Shown here in pieces: positions 1 through 8,630 of a stretch of DNA of 64,000 nt. Position numbers and translations under genes: made by a program. This DNA is from Lachnospiraceae bacterium (GTDB lineage Bacteria; Bacillota_A; Clostridia; Lachnospirales; Lachnospiraceae): NCBI GenBank assembly GCA_017522685.1, contig JAFWYN010000015.1:39798-103797 (forward strand). The letters are read 5' to 3'. Positions within the stretch are counted from its first letter, which is position 1; each line of letters begins with the position of its first letter. Below the pieces are notes generated by a model. That model did not search any database and was not told the origin of the DNA. It worked only from the letters and a program-made list of their open reading frames with translations.

Positions 1-1
1 A

Positions 2-979
2 GGCGTTTATCAGGGAATGTTAGGTGCGCTGGAAGATCCGTATACCTGTTATTATACGGTGGAAGAACTGAAAAAACTCATGGAGCAGACTTCGGGGGTT
101 TACTATGGTATTGGTGCCTATGTAAGTCTGGATGAAACCGGTATGTATCCCATGATTACCAAGCCCATTGCCGGCTCACCGGCAGAGGAAGCGGATTTGC
201 GTCCGGGAGATATTATTTATGAGATAGACGGTGAACCTACTTATGGTAAAAATCTGGATTCGGCAGTGGCTATGATAAAGGGTCAGGAAGGTACGGAAGT
301 AGAACTGACTATCGTACGAAGTACCGAAACGGATTATCTTCATGTGACGGTAGTGAGAAGATTGGTTGAGTCTCCCACTGTTGAGTTTGAAATGCTGGAA
401 GACGGTATGGCATATATCCAAATTACAGAGTTTAGTGAGGTGACTGTACAGCAGTTTGCAGATGCGTTGGCCGGTGCCAGGGCTTCTGATATGAAGGGAT
501 TAATTATTGACCTTCGTGCCAATCCGGGAGGAAGTCTGACTGCGGTAGTGGATGTGGCTAAAATGCTTTTGCCGGAAGGATTAATTGTTTATACAGAGGA
601 TAAATACGGCAATCGAAGTGAGTATACTTGTGATGGCAGAAGAGAGTTTGACAAGCCTCTTGTAGTATTGGTGGACGGCAATTCTGCCAGTGCATCCGAG
701 GTGTTGGCAGGAGCCATTAAGGATTATGAGCTGGGAGTTCTGGTGGGAACCAAAACCTTTGGTAAAGGTATCGTACAGAAGGTATACAGCTTAGAGGACG
801 GTTCTGCTTTGAAAATGACGGTCAGCAGCTATTATTCGCCAAAGGGAACCAATATTCATGGTACCGGTATTGAGCCGGATAAGGAATGTGAATTTGACGC
901 AGAGGCTTATTATGCAGAGGAATCCGTGGATAATCAGCTGGAGTATGCGAAGGAAGTTTTGAAAGAGATGATGGAATAA
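2..979 (+). CDS. S41 family C-terminal processing peptidase (5'-truncated)
   Basis: Serine protease of the CtpA/CtpB family, which cuts the C-termini of envelope proteins outside the membrane. The open frame continues to the left edge: codons before the first visible ATG (17) encode GVYQG, running into the conserved family motif 'GMLGALEDPYT', so the true start and any signal peptide lie outside the window. A PDZ domain follows (the loop around 'GSPAEEADLRPGDII'), then the peptidase core. The catalytic pair is visible: Ser in 'NSASASEV' and Lys 25 residues later in 'TFGKGIVQ'. The C-terminus is short and ends in charged residues. A rho-independent terminator follows. The family assignment is firm; the biological target cannot be told from sequence. 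Confidence 0.93.
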   Translation, partial: GVYQGMLGALEDPYTCYYTVEELKKLMEQTSGVYYGIGAYVSLDETGMYPMITKPIAGSPAEEADLRPGDIIYEIDGEPTYGKNLDSAVAMIKGQEGTEVELTIVRSTETDYLHVTVVRRLVESPTVEFEMLEDGMAYIQITEFSEVTVQQFADALAGARASDMKGLIIDLRANPGGSLTAVVDVAKMLLPEGLIVYTEDKYGNRSEYTCDGRREFDKPLVVLVDGNSASASEVLAGAIKDYELGVLVGTKTFGKGIVQKVYSLEDGSALKMTVSSYYSPKGTNIHGTGIEPDKECEFDAEAYYAEESVDNQLEYAKEVLKEMME

Positions 980-989
980 TATGAAATGG

Positions 990-1024
990 GTGCAATCTTC
1001 TTTTGAGGGGATTGCACTTTTCCA
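990..1024 (+). terminator. Rho-independent terminator after the S41 peptidase
   Basis: GTGCAATC (990-997) pairs with GATTGCAC (1010-1017). The stem can be extended inward by G-U pairs, and it is followed by TTTTCC. It sits between the S41 gene and the CoiA-like gene. Confidence 0.6.
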
Positions 1025-1042
1025 TAATAGAAGGAGCGGCTT

Positions 1043-2116
1043 ATGGAAAATGCACTATGGAATGAAAATCGATTAGTGGCCTGTGAGGTGGCGGAGGATT
1101 ACGAGACGGAGAAGCAGATTCGTATGGCCAGTTACAGGGGAGAACTGCGATGTCCGGATGCAGGATGCTGCAGTCCGATTTTAAGATATTGTCACGGAGA
1201 AATTTTGGAGCCCTACTTTGCCCATAGGGAGAATGCGGATTGTGATTATGTGCGTTTTGAAAAGAATTCGGGAGTATTTCACGGACTCAGAGTGCTTTTG
1301 TATGAACATTTTAAGGCCTGCGATTATCCGGTGGAATTGGAAAAGAAGGTTCTGCCACATCATTACAGTCATTTGTACTTTGAGTGGGAGGATGGTAGGA
1401 GGACGGCCCTAGAGATTGGTACAAAGAGTACCAATGTGAACGATGTGGTTAAACTGCAGGAGGAGTATGAGAAAGCCGGCATAGAGATGGTTTGGTTGGT
1501 GGCGGACCAGCCGGGGAAGACTATTTCGGAAGAACATACTTATTTCCTGAAGCGTTTTTGCCTGAACGAGTCTTTGAAAAAGGATTTGATTGTCATAGGG
1601 TATGACGGTAAGCATGTGACTCAGTATCGGGAGGACTCCTATTCCTATTTTGTAGAAGGGCAGGAGATGGTTTCAGAAGAATATCCCAAGCTATTTGCCT
1701 ATGAAGCTTATTTGAGCGATATATATTTTGAGGGCGGAGTGTTGACCACCAGAGGCTTTGAACAGGCGTATAGTCTGTTTTTGGAAGAAAAGCAGCTGGC
1801 TTTTGCGGCGTTTAGAGCGCAGGCGGAAGAAGAAAAGGAATATTTTCGCAGGCAGTACGAAGCATTGCGTAGCGGTAGGGAGATACAGGATACCCGCCTT
1901 TATGCAGACGCTGCGTCGGGAGAGGATTATGAATCCAGACGTGAGTCCGTCCTTGCTGTTATTGACCAGCAGGAACGACAGGTTTTGGATGCTACAGGTA
2001 CCCGCTGGGGCCGTTGTGAATTCTGCGGTGAGGTGAAAGAAGAGGCAGAATTTGTGTCCTTAGGTGGCCGAGGAAGAATCAATCTTGGCAGATGTCAGAA
2101 GTGTAAGGAAGTATAA
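1043..2116 (+). CDS. CoiA-like protein with C-terminal zinc-finger-like motif
   Basis: The 357-residue protein resembles the CoiA competence/nuclease-like family. An N-terminal cysteine cluster ('CPDAGCC') is followed by 'FAHRENADC', recalling the C-x-C...FAH arrangement of CoiA-type proteins, and then by a mixed alpha/beta region with 'EIGTKSTNV' and 'MVWLVAD', which fits a degenerate restriction-endonuclease-like fold. Residues around 250-310 are charged and helical. The last 40 residues carry two Cys pairs, 'CEFCG' and 'CQKC', a likely zinc ribbon. The ATG at 1043 has an AAGGAG-type ribosome site. It is a single gene, convergent with the AraC gene downstream at a 20-base gap. No competence operon adjoins it, so a role in DNA uptake is only inferred from the family. 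Confidence 0.55.
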   Translation: MENALWNENRLVACEVAEDYETEKQIRMASYRGELRCPDAGCCSPILRYCHGEILEPYFAHRENADCDYVRFEKNSGVFHGLRVLLYEHFKACDYPVELEKKVLPHHYSHLYFEWEDGRRTALEIGTKSTNVNDVVKLQEEYEKAGIEMVWLVADQPGKTISEEHTYFLKRFCLNESLKKDLIVIGYDGKHVTQYREDSYSYFVEGQEMVSEEYPKLFAYEAYLSDIYFEGGVLTTRGFEQAYSLFLEEKQLAFAAFRAQAEEEKEYFRRQYEALRSGREIQDTRLYADAASGEDYESRRESVLAVIDQQERQVLDATGTRWGRCEFCGEVKEEAEFVSLGGRGRINLGRCQKCKEV

Positions 2117-2136
2117 AAATACTCGCGCAATTTCTT

Positions 2137-2982
2137 TTATTTCTGAAAAACATTATGTTTATTATAGCTGGCCCGATACTCTGAGGGAGAAAGTCCCGTA
2201 ACCTTATGAAAAGCATTGGAGAAATTGTGGGCATCGGAAAATCCCAGACTGAATGCAATCTGGGAAACAGGTTGGTTAGTTTCCGAAAGGGAGGACTTGG
2301 CAAGTTCCATCTTGGTTTGTAAGATATATTGCTTTATGGTGATACCTGAGTACTTTTTGAAGAAAGTGGTCAGGTATTTTTCGTTGTAGCCGAAATAGGA
2401 AGCTATTTCTGAAACCCGAAGATTATTCTGTGCATGCCAGGAGATATAGTCCGATATATCACTGTAAAGCTGTTCATGTAACTGTTTGTCTTTGGATTGG
2501 GTATGGCGGTTTTGGGCACACAATTCTGCCAAAACGGCACAACAAAGGGCATTGTTAAGGGTGCTTTCCTTGTAGCGACGGTCTGAGTCCTGTAATTGCT
2601 TCATCAGGATGATAATACGTTCCGGGGAGGAAAGAGTGCCTTGTACAGGGATTAGCAGATGGCCCATATTATGTTCCGGCAAGACAGAATGGCAAGAATG
2701 ATCCTGCAATCCCCCATCATAATCAAAATGCATCCAGTAGAATTCACAGCCGCCCGGTTGGGTACCATGTTGATGGGACGTAGGCGGCATTAAGAGATAT
2801 TCTCCCTTGCTTATTGCATATTCGTTCTCATTATCCGCAATATACAGAGTCCCCTCCGTCACTACCATCAACTCATAATCAACCAGGTTTCGTGTCATAT
2901 GAATCCATTCATCACTGGGTGGAGTGAACTTTCCACACCATCTGTATTCAAAGCCTTTTTTGCTTTCAAAGTCAAGAAACAT
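2137..2982 (-). CDS. AraC-family transcriptional regulator
   Basis: A 281-residue regulator with an N-terminal cupin-like sugar-sensing domain (about 1-150, including 'GEYLLMPPTSHQHG') and a C-terminal double helix-turn-helix (about 180-278). The first HTH is 'VSEIASYFGYNEKYLTTFFK'. The second contains 'VSQIAFSLGFSDAHNFSNAF' and the AraC signature 'HKVTGLSPSEYR'. The ATG at 2982 is preceded by AAGGAGA on the minus strand. It is divergent from the GH127/GH146 gene, so it probably controls that gene in response to an arabinose-type sugar; this is inferred from position only. It converges with the CoiA-like gene with no terminator visible between them. Confidence 0.92.
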   Translation of the reverse strand: MFLDFESKKGFEYRWCGKFTPPSDEWIHMTRNLVDYELMVVTEGTLYIADNENEYAISKGEYLLMPPTSHQHGTQPGGCEFYWMHFDYDGGLQDHSCHSVLPEHNMGHLLIPVQGTLSSPERIIILMKQLQDSDRRYKESTLNNALCCAVLAELCAQNRHTQSKDKQLHEQLYSDISDYISWHAQNNLRVSEIASYFGYNEKYLTTFFKKYSGITIKQYILQTKMELAKSSLSETNQPVSQIAFSLGFSDAHNFSNAFHKVTGLSPSEYRASYNKHNVFQK

Positions 2983-3041
2983 ACAATATCTCCTTGGTTT
3001 CGTTGTGTTGCGATTAGTGCAAATGCCAATATGGTGATTAT

Positions 3042-3070
3042 AATATATAACATTTTCACACCTTTTACAA
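3042..3070 (-). promoter_or_regulatory. Predicted promoter of the AraC gene
   Basis: Read on the minus strand: TTGTAA (3065-3070), 17-base spacer, TATATT (3042-3047). A TATAAT also lies slightly further downstream. The -35 hexamer overlaps that of the divergent glycosidase promoter almost completely. Confidence 0.45.
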
Positions 3071-3092
3071 CCTTTCGGGATTTAAATAATAT
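3064..3092 (+). promoter_or_regulatory. Predicted promoter of the GH127/GH146 gene
   Basis: TTTACA (3064-3069), 17-base spacer, TAATAT (3087-3092). It lies back-to-back with the AraC promoter, and the two -35 hexamers share five of six bases, so polymerases could not occupy both at once. Confidence 0.45.
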
Positions 3093-3140
3093 ATTTCTCA
3101 TGCCATAATAATAGTAGAGGATGTGGGTAGGGGGATCACT

Positions 3141-5549
3141 ATGACTAAGAAAGGAATCAAAACCATGAGCATGAGAAAGAACAGAGCATTTTCATTACGA
3201 AACGTAACCATGAAGGACTCTTATTTAATAAATGCATTTGAAAAGGAGGTACTTTATCTGACCGCCTTTGATACAGATAAATTGTTGGCAGGATTCCGGG
3301 AAACAGCTGGCGTGGATATGCGCGGTGTGGAGCGATACCCCGGTTGGGAGAGTATGTTGATTGGAGGCCATACTCTGGGACACTATATGACTGCCTGTGT
3401 CAGATGCTGTGAATCAGCGAACTGTAAGGAAGAGGACAGACAAAAGATGCTTCAGATTTTGAAGCGGCTGGCAGAAGGCCTGAAGGAATGCCAGGAGGCA
3501 GCCAATACCGGCTTTTTATTTGGAGCTATTATACAGGATAAAAATAATGTGGAGCTACAGTTTGATTATGTAGAGGAAAACAAAACACATATTATTACCC
3601 AGGCATGGGTGCCCTGGTATACCATGCACAAGCTTTTCGAAGGTTTGGTGTCTGTAGTAAATATGGATGTGGACGGGGAACTGGCGGAGTCCATTAAAGC
3701 AACCACTAAGGAAGTTACATCCCGCTTGGCAGATTGGACCTATGGAAGAACCAGCAGCTGGGATGAAGCCTTACATAAAGTGGTGCTGGGTATTGAGTAT
3801 GGCGGCATGAATGACTGCCTCTATGATGTGTACCTGATAACCGGCAAGGAGGAGCATCTGGCAGCAGCCAAGGCCTTCGACCAGGTGGAACTTTTTGAAA
3901 GAGTGCTGAAAGCAGGTATGGGTGATAATGTATTAAACAATCATCATGCCAATACCACCATTCCGAAGTTTGTAGGTGCTTTGAAGAGATATACGGTGAC
4001 CGGTGAGGAGCAGTTTTTCCGCTATGCAGAGCATTTCTGGAAGCTGGTGACGGAAAATCACACTTACATCACCGGTGGTAACAGTGAATGGGAACATTTC
4101 GGAGAGGACAATATTCTCAACAAGGAGCGTACCAACTGTAACTGCGAGACCTGTAATGTTTACAATATGCTGAAGATGACCAAGCTGTTTTTCATGATTA
4201 CAGGGGACGTAAAGTATGCGGACTGGTATGAGAATACCTTTATCAATTCCATTCTTTCTTCCCAAAATCCGAAGGACGGCATGACCACCTATTTCCAGCC
4301 CATGGCCAGCGGATATTATAAAGTGTACGGAGAACGCTTTAATAAGTTCTGGTGCTGTACCGGCACCGGCATGGAGAATTTTTCTAAGCTTCAGGAAAGC
4401 TTTTATTTTGAGAAAGAGGATACCCTGATTGTAAATCAGTATATGGCTTCCATGGTATTGTTTAAGGGTGTGGAGATTGAGCAAAAAGCCAACGTACCTG
4501 CTTCCGACAAGGTGAAATTTCTGGTTAAGGGGGCGCTTGACGGAACGCTGCTTCTCCGTTTGCCCTATTGGTTAGCAGATGAAGCTGAGATTACGGTAAA
4601 TGGTTGTGGCCACCCTTATGCAATCGTAGGGGCGGAAAACGGCAAAGGTTATGCTGTGGTAGAAGGTCCTTTTACAGCGAATACGGAGATTGAAGTAAGA
4701 CTGCCTTTGAAGGTGGTGGCTTACAATCTGCCTGACGGAAAGAATACCTATGCTTTCAAGTACGGCCCTGTAGTGCTTAGTGCGTTGCTCGGTACCAAGG
4801 ATATGGTAGATTCCACCACCGGTGTGAATGTAACCATCCCAAGTAACCGCATCATAGAAAGTAAGTATGTACCTTCCCGCAAGGAATTCGTGGTAGTTTC
4901 GGAAGGAACAGTAGAAGACTACATAGCCAATATTGAGGAGCATCTGGTGCGTCAGGGAGAGGAGTTAAAGTTTGAACTTACAGGTACCGATGCAACACTG
5001 ACCTATGTGCCGCATTTCTCCCAGCATACAGAACGTTACGGTGTATATTTCGAGTTTATTGACAAGGAAACAGCCATTTCGGATGCGGATAATGTGAAGG
5101 CGGAGCGTAACCGCATTGATACGGTACAGCCGGGCTATGGTCAGTATGAAAATGATACCTTCCACAATATGAGGGAGGAAGGAACCGGTTCTGTGGGAAC
5201 CACTGCAGGTGGCACCAGCCGTTATGCCAAGGCGGGCGGAAGCTTTGTTTATACCATGGAAGTGGATCCGGAAGGGACTGCTTTGCTGGTAACCTTTAAA
5301 ACCGCAGATACCGGAAAAAGCATTGAGATTTTGGCCGGAGGAGTGAGCATTTTTAAGGAAGTGTTGGAGCTTCAGGGTGACGATGAGTATGCCGATGCGA
5401 TAATCCCTTTGCCTATGATGGCTATGAAAAAGGCTTACGGTAAGTTCTATAACTGCAGGGACAGAAAGGTGCTGGATTTCGAATTCCGGGGAATAGACGG
5501 TGCGGAGTCCGCAGCGGTTTGTCAGTTTATATATACTTTAACAGAATAG
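3141..5549 (+). CDS. GH127/GH146-type beta-L-arabinofuranosidase
   Basis: Glycoside hydrolase of the former DUF1680 group, which removes beta-L-arabinofuranose from plant arabinans or extensin glycans using a zinc-bound cysteine as nucleophile. The zinc-site residues are visible. Counted from the upstream in-frame GTG at 3123, they are Glu342 and Cys344 ('NCETCN') and Cys411-Cys412 ('WCCTGTG'), matching the Glu-Cys...Cys-Cys site of HypBA1; the first Cys of the CC pair would be the nucleophile. An (alpha/alpha)6 barrel is followed by beta-sandwich domains. About 800 residues is closer to GH146 than to the roughly 660 of GH127. The ATG at 3141 is preferred over GTG 3123 because AGGGGG lies 6 bases before it. 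There is no signal peptide, so it probably acts on imported oligosaccharides in the cytoplasm. Confidence 0.88.
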   Translation: MTKKGIKTMSMRKNRAFSLRNVTMKDSYLINAFEKEVLYLTAFDTDKLLAGFRETAGVDMRGVERYPGWESMLIGGHTLGHYMTACVRCCESANCKEEDRQKMLQILKRLAEGLKECQEAANTGFLFGAIIQDKNNVELQFDYVEENKTHIITQAWVPWYTMHKLFEGLVSVVNMDVDGELAESIKATTKEVTSRLADWTYGRTSSWDEALHKVVLGIEYGGMNDCLYDVYLITGKEEHLAAAKAFDQVELFERVLKAGMGDNVLNNHHANTTIPKFVGALKRYTVTGEEQFFRYAEHFWKLVTENHTYITGGNSEWEHFGEDNILNKERTNCNCETCNVYNMLKMTKLFFMITGDVKYADWYENTFINSILSSQNPKDGMTTYFQPMASGYYKVYGERFNKFWCCTGTGMENFSKLQESFYFEKEDTLIVNQYMASMVLFKGVEIEQKANVPASDKVKFLVKGALDGTLLLRLPYWLADEAEITVNGCGHPYAIVGAENGKGYAVVEGPFTANTEIEVRLPLKVVAYNLPDGKNTYAFKYGPVVLSALLGTKDMVDSTTGVNVTIPSNRIIESKYVPSRKEFVVVSEGTVEDYIANIEEHLVRQGEELKFELTGTDATLTYVPHFSQHTERYGVYFEFIDKETAISDADNVKAERNRIDTVQPGYGQYENDTFHNMREEGTGSVGTTAGGTSRYAKAGGSFVYTMEVDPEGTALLVTFKTADTGKSIEILAGGVSIFKEVLELQGDDEYADAIIPLPMMAMKKAYGKFYNCRDRKVLDFEFRGIDGAESAAVCQFIYTLTE

Positions 5550-5621
5550 CGAACGTAGAAAAAGACATCCGATTTTTTCTTAAGATAGTTGAGAATTACT
5601 ATGGAAGAGGTTGGGTGTCTT

Positions 5622-5630
5622 TGCTATAAT
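5622..5630 (+). promoter_or_regulatory. Extended -10 promoter of the HAD gene
   Basis: TGCTATAAT (5622-5630) is an extended -10 (TG-n-TATAAT) 46 bases before the ATG. No good -35 is visible. A 10-base inverted repeat (AAAGACATCC with GGGTGTCTTT, one G-U) ends just before it. Confidence 0.4.
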
Positions 5631-5675
5631 TGGACATAGAGTTAAATGGTGTTTGGTAGGAGGGAGTGGTTTTGC

Positions 5676-6488
5676 ATGAGTAATTTGTATGTTTCTGATT
5701 TGGACGGTACTTTGCTAAGAAGTAATGAAGCAACGTCGGCATATACCAATGAGGTGATTAATTCCCTGGTGGATAAAGGGATGGTTTTTTCTTATGCAAC
5801 GGCACGTTCCTTTGTAACAGCGAAAAAGGTAACCAAAGGAATAGAGGCGAGGATTCCCTTGATTGTGTACAATGGAGCTTTTATCATTGATAATATTACG
5901 GAGGAAATACTGATGGCCAACTATTTTGATGACTCTGTGTTGGCTGTATTAGATGAGTTATTTGAGAATAAGGTATTTCCAATTGTCTATGCCTTTGTGG
6001 ATGGCAAAGAGAAGTTTTCTTTTGTGCCGGACTTAGCTACCGATGGTATGCAGAGATTTCTGGATAGCCGAAAAGGAGATATTCGTACCAACGCGGTGGA
6101 AACAATCAGTGATTTAAAAGCCGGCAATATCTTTTATATTACCTGTATTGACAGGGAAGAAAAGCTGAATCCTTTGTATGAAAAATACAAAGACAAGTAT
6201 TATTGCGTATATCAGAGGGACATCTATACCGAGGAACAGTGGCTGGAAATTATGCCACCTCAGGTTTCAAAATCCAATGCTATAAAAAAGTTAAAAGGGA
6301 TGTTGGATTGTGATAAACTGATTGTGTTCGGGGATGGCAAAAATGATATAGATATGTTTCAAATGGCTGATGAAAGCTATGCAGTTGCCAATGCACATGA
6401 GGATTTGAAGAAGCATGCAACGGGCATCATTGGTTCTAATGATGAAGATGGTGTTGCTAAGTGGCTGGAGAAGCATTTTGAGAAATAG
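5676..6488 (+). CDS. HAD-superfamily (Cof-type) phosphatase
   Basis: A Cof/HAD-IIB phosphohydrolase of about 270 residues, probably acting on sugar phosphates or other small phospho-metabolites in the cytoplasm. Motif I is 'DLDGTLL' with the nucleophile Asp, motif III is the Lys of 'SKSNAIKKL', and motif IV is 'FGDGKNDIDMF'. The C2 cap lies between motifs I and III. The start is set at ATG 5676, which follows AGGAGGGAG. The longer frame from 5646 would begin before that ribosome site and adds a non-conserved decapeptide. It is followed 23 bases later by the HD-domain gene, so the two are probably co-transcribed. The substrate cannot be predicted. Confidence 0.9.
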   Translation: MSNLYVSDLDGTLLRSNEATSAYTNEVINSLVDKGMVFSYATARSFVTAKKVTKGIEARIPLIVYNGAFIIDNITEEILMANYFDDSVLAVLDELFENKVFPIVYAFVDGKEKFSFVPDLATDGMQRFLDSRKGDIRTNAVETISDLKAGNIFYITCIDREEKLNPLYEKYKDKYYCVYQRDIYTEEQWLEIMPPQVSKSNAIKKLKGMLDCDKLIVFGDGKNDIDMFQMADESYAVANAHEDLKKHATGIIGSNDEDGVAKWLEKHFEK

Positions 6489-6511
6489 AAGCGGCACAGA
6501 GGAGAACGACA

Positions 6512-7129
6512 ATGCAGTATGATGAGTTGATACAGTTGTTGAAAACGACGGATGATGTTTGGCAGATTAACCAACATAGAGAGGAAATTGCAGAGTGGCT
6601 TCCTAAAGTGCGTACTATGTTTGAATATGACCAGCAAAATGCGGCCCATCAGTATGATTTGTGGATGCACTGTGTTCATACAGTGGTGGGTATGCCCCGA
6701 AATCTGGAGGATAGTATGCTGTATCTGGCAGCCCTTCTTCATGATATTGGTAAGCCGGATTGTCAGGTGAAGGGGAAACGTCCCGATGATAAGGACATGC
6801 ATTATTACGGACATCCTCTGCGGAGTCGGGAAATCGTGGAGACTGAGGTGATTCCTTTCCTTTTGGAAAAGGGTGCTGATTTATCAGAGGAAGATAGAAA
6901 GCGGCTTATTTATTATGTGGAGCATCATGACGACCGTATGAGTTTACGCTTGAAACATGTGCGGGAACATATGAATATTCCGGTGACATTTGAGACTTTT
7001 CAGAAGCTGATGCTTCTGGAAGTGTCAGATGCACTGGCTCATGTACAGATTCCGGTAGTGGCGGAAAGAGTACAGATTTGCAGTGCATTGGCCGGGGAAG
7101 AGGGCCGGAAGTTGTACAAACAATTATAG
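6512..7129 (+). CDS. HD-domain metal-dependent phosphohydrolase
   Basis: A 205-residue HD protein. Metal ligands are visible: His57 region ('QYDLWMHCVHTV'), His77-Asp78 in 'LLHDIGK', a following His in 'YYGHPLRS', and 'VEHHDDR'. The layout resembles the HD domain found alone or fused to tRNA nucleotidyltransferases (phosphatase/phosphodiesterase activity on nucleotides). No signalling domain is attached, so a role in (p)ppGpp turnover is not supported. AGGAGA precedes the ATG. It lies downstream of, and probably in one operon with, the HAD phosphatase. The true substrate is unknown. Confidence 0.82.
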   Translation: MQYDELIQLLKTTDDVWQINQHREEIAEWLPKVRTMFEYDQQNAAHQYDLWMHCVHTVVGMPRNLEDSMLYLAALLHDIGKPDCQVKGKRPDDKDMHYYGHPLRSREIVETEVIPFLLEKGADLSEEDRKRLIYYVEHHDDRMSLRLKHVREHMNIPVTFETFQKLMLLEVSDALAHVQIPVVAERVQICSALAGEEGRKLYKQL

Positions 7130-7188
7130 GGACATATTATGTCTCATTCGTTAAATAGGGCATTTGCTCACTTTATGTCCTGTTTTTT
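7130..7188 (+). terminator. Possible terminator after the HD gene
   Basis: GGACATA (7130-7136) can pair with TATGTCC (7174-7180), followed by TGTTTTTT. The 37-base loop makes this a weak candidate. Confidence 0.35.
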
Positions 7189-7233
7189 ATTGGGAGAAGA
7201 GAGTAGTCTACAAGTATCAGGAGGTTGACAAAC

Positions 7234-7740
7234 ATGGATCAAATTAAAATTGGAAGCTTTATTAAGGAATTAAGAAAGGAACAGAACCTTACCCAGGAAG
7301 AGCTGGCGGAAAAGTTTAATGTAGCCAGAAGAACGGTGTCCAGATGGGAAACCGGCAGTAATATGCCGGACTTAGATATTCTGATAGAGATGGCAGATTT
7401 CTATGATGTGGATCTCCGGGAAATTTTAGACGGAGAAAGGAAAAGTGAGAAAATGAATGAAGAATTAAAGGAAACAGTACTAAAGGTGGCAGAGTACAGC
7501 AATGAGGAGAAGAAGAGAGATACAAGACGGGTGCTAGGGTACTTTGTGCTGGGAATTGTTGCCCTGATTACCAATCAGGCGTTGGATTCTTTGGAATTGG
7601 AGGATACCCATGGGGTCAAATTCTGGAAAGAAAACACTGCCGGTATAATAATGGCGGCCATGATTGCGGGCATTCTTCATGTGACCGGAAGCCTAAACAA
7701 AATCCGTGCATTTACGAAGAGATTGCAAGGTGGGGAGTGA
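7234..7740 (+). CDS. Xre-family regulator with C-terminal membrane segments
   Basis: The N-terminal 60 residues are a classic Cro/CI helix-turn-helix ('LTQEELAEKFNVARRTVSRW'). A charged linker and two hydrophobic segments follow ('GYFVLGIVALITNQAL' and 'IIMAAMIAGILHVTG'), so this is probably a membrane-tethered DNA-binding protein, a common Firmicute layout often linked to toxin or stress control. The ATG at 7234 is chosen because AGGAGG (7219-7224) lies 9 bases upstream; the TTG at 7225 would abut it directly. It converges with an AraC gene at an 11-base gap. Its target genes are unknown. Confidence 0.85.
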   Translation: MDQIKIGSFIKELRKEQNLTQEELAEKFNVARRTVSRWETGSNMPDLDILIEMADFYDVDLREILDGERKSEKMNEELKETVLKVAEYSNEEKKRDTRRVLGYFVLGIVALITNQALDSLELEDTHGVKFWKENTAGIIMAAMIAGILHVTGSLNKIRAFTKRLQGGE

Positions 7741-7751
7741 GAGTTTGGGTC

Positions 7752-8597
7752 TTAGCCCTTTCGAAACGCCGTGGGCGTCATATTGTATATAGTTTTAAAG
7801 GCATTGGTGAAATGTTCCGGAGAAGAATATCCAAGTTCTTCGGCGATGACAGCAATGCCTTTTTTGCTGTCCTGCAGTAAGATGCAGGCAGCAGACATAC
7901 GGGCTTCAGTACGCTTCTGCTGAAAGGTTTTGTTATAATGTTTCTTTAGCAGTCGTTCGGTTTGGCGTTTACCCAGCTTTACCTGTTTAGCCAAAGCATC
8001 TAAGGTCAAATACCGGTAATCATACAAAAAGGCTTCCTCAATGATTAAGTAGGTCAGGTCATTTACATTGGAGGATTTGGTGGTGCCGGATACAGGCAGA
8101 GCATCCTCCTGTTTGTAATGTCTGGTAAGCAATAAAATCAATTGTTGCAAAAGAGAAGGGAGCATCAGCTCGTAACCTGCGGGATGAGCTTCCAGCTCTT
8201 GAAAAATCTGCTTCATAAGCTCATGGATACTGCTTTCTGCAGTGCCAATCCAGAAAGGATACTCTAAAAAAGTATTCATAATGCCTGTGGCAGCACCGGT
8301 CATTTCTTTGCTAATCTGAAAATATACACAATATTCCGTCATGGGGTCTTCCGGTGCGGAAATCTGCTCATGGGCCACCCCGGGGCCGGTCATAAATAAG
8401 GAACCGGGCGTGATGGCATATTCCTGTCCCTGTGCAATTAAAGTTCCATACCCGTATGAGATATAGTGAAGCTCATAACTGCTTTTGCTGTGGCTGTGCT
8501 TGGGAATAGGGCGCACTAACTTTTCCAAGCAGATGCTCAGAATGGTGAAGTCAATATTCTCGATGGAAAAGGTGATTTTCAGGTCACGGTATTTCAT
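7752..8597 (-). CDS. AraC-family regulator of the sugar-acid locus
   Basis: A 281-residue AraC-type protein with an N-terminal cupin sensing domain ('IPKHSHSKSSYELHYI', 'GSLFMTGPGVAHEQI') and a C-terminal double HTH ('LDALAKQVKLGKRQTERLLK' and 'IAVIAEELGYSSPEHFTNAF', then 'YNMTPTAFRKG'). It lies 33 bases downstream of the GyrI-like gene on the same strand and is probably in one transcript with it. The pair is divergent from the sugar-acid operon beginning at 9312, so regulation of that operon is the natural inference. The inducer is unknown; the histidines in the cupin could bind a sugar or sugar acid. Confidence 0.9.
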   Translation of the reverse strand: MKYRDLKITFSIENIDFTILSICLEKLVRPIPKHSHSKSSYELHYISYGYGTLIAQGQEYAITPGSLFMTGPGVAHEQISAPEDPMTEYCVYFQISKEMTGAATGIMNTFLEYPFWIGTAESSIHELMKQIFQELEAHPAGYELMLPSLLQQLILLLTRHYKQEDALPVSGTTKSSNVNDLTYLIIEEAFLYDYRYLTLDALAKQVKLGKRQTERLLKKHYNKTFQQKRTEARMSAACILLQDSKKGIAVIAEELGYSSPEHFTNAFKTIYNMTPTAFRKG

Positions 8598-8630
8598 GGA
8601 GGTTCCTCGCTTTGTGATGGGTTCCGGATA

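Noticed and set aside
2895..3108. Two short opposed frames in the AraC/glycosidase spacer
   Set aside because: They overlap the AraC start and both promoters, and have no ribosome site.
5554..5623. AAAGACATCC/GGGTGTCTTT as the terminator of the glycosidase gene
   Set aside because: The loop is about 40 bases and no T-tract follows the right arm, which runs into the next promoter.
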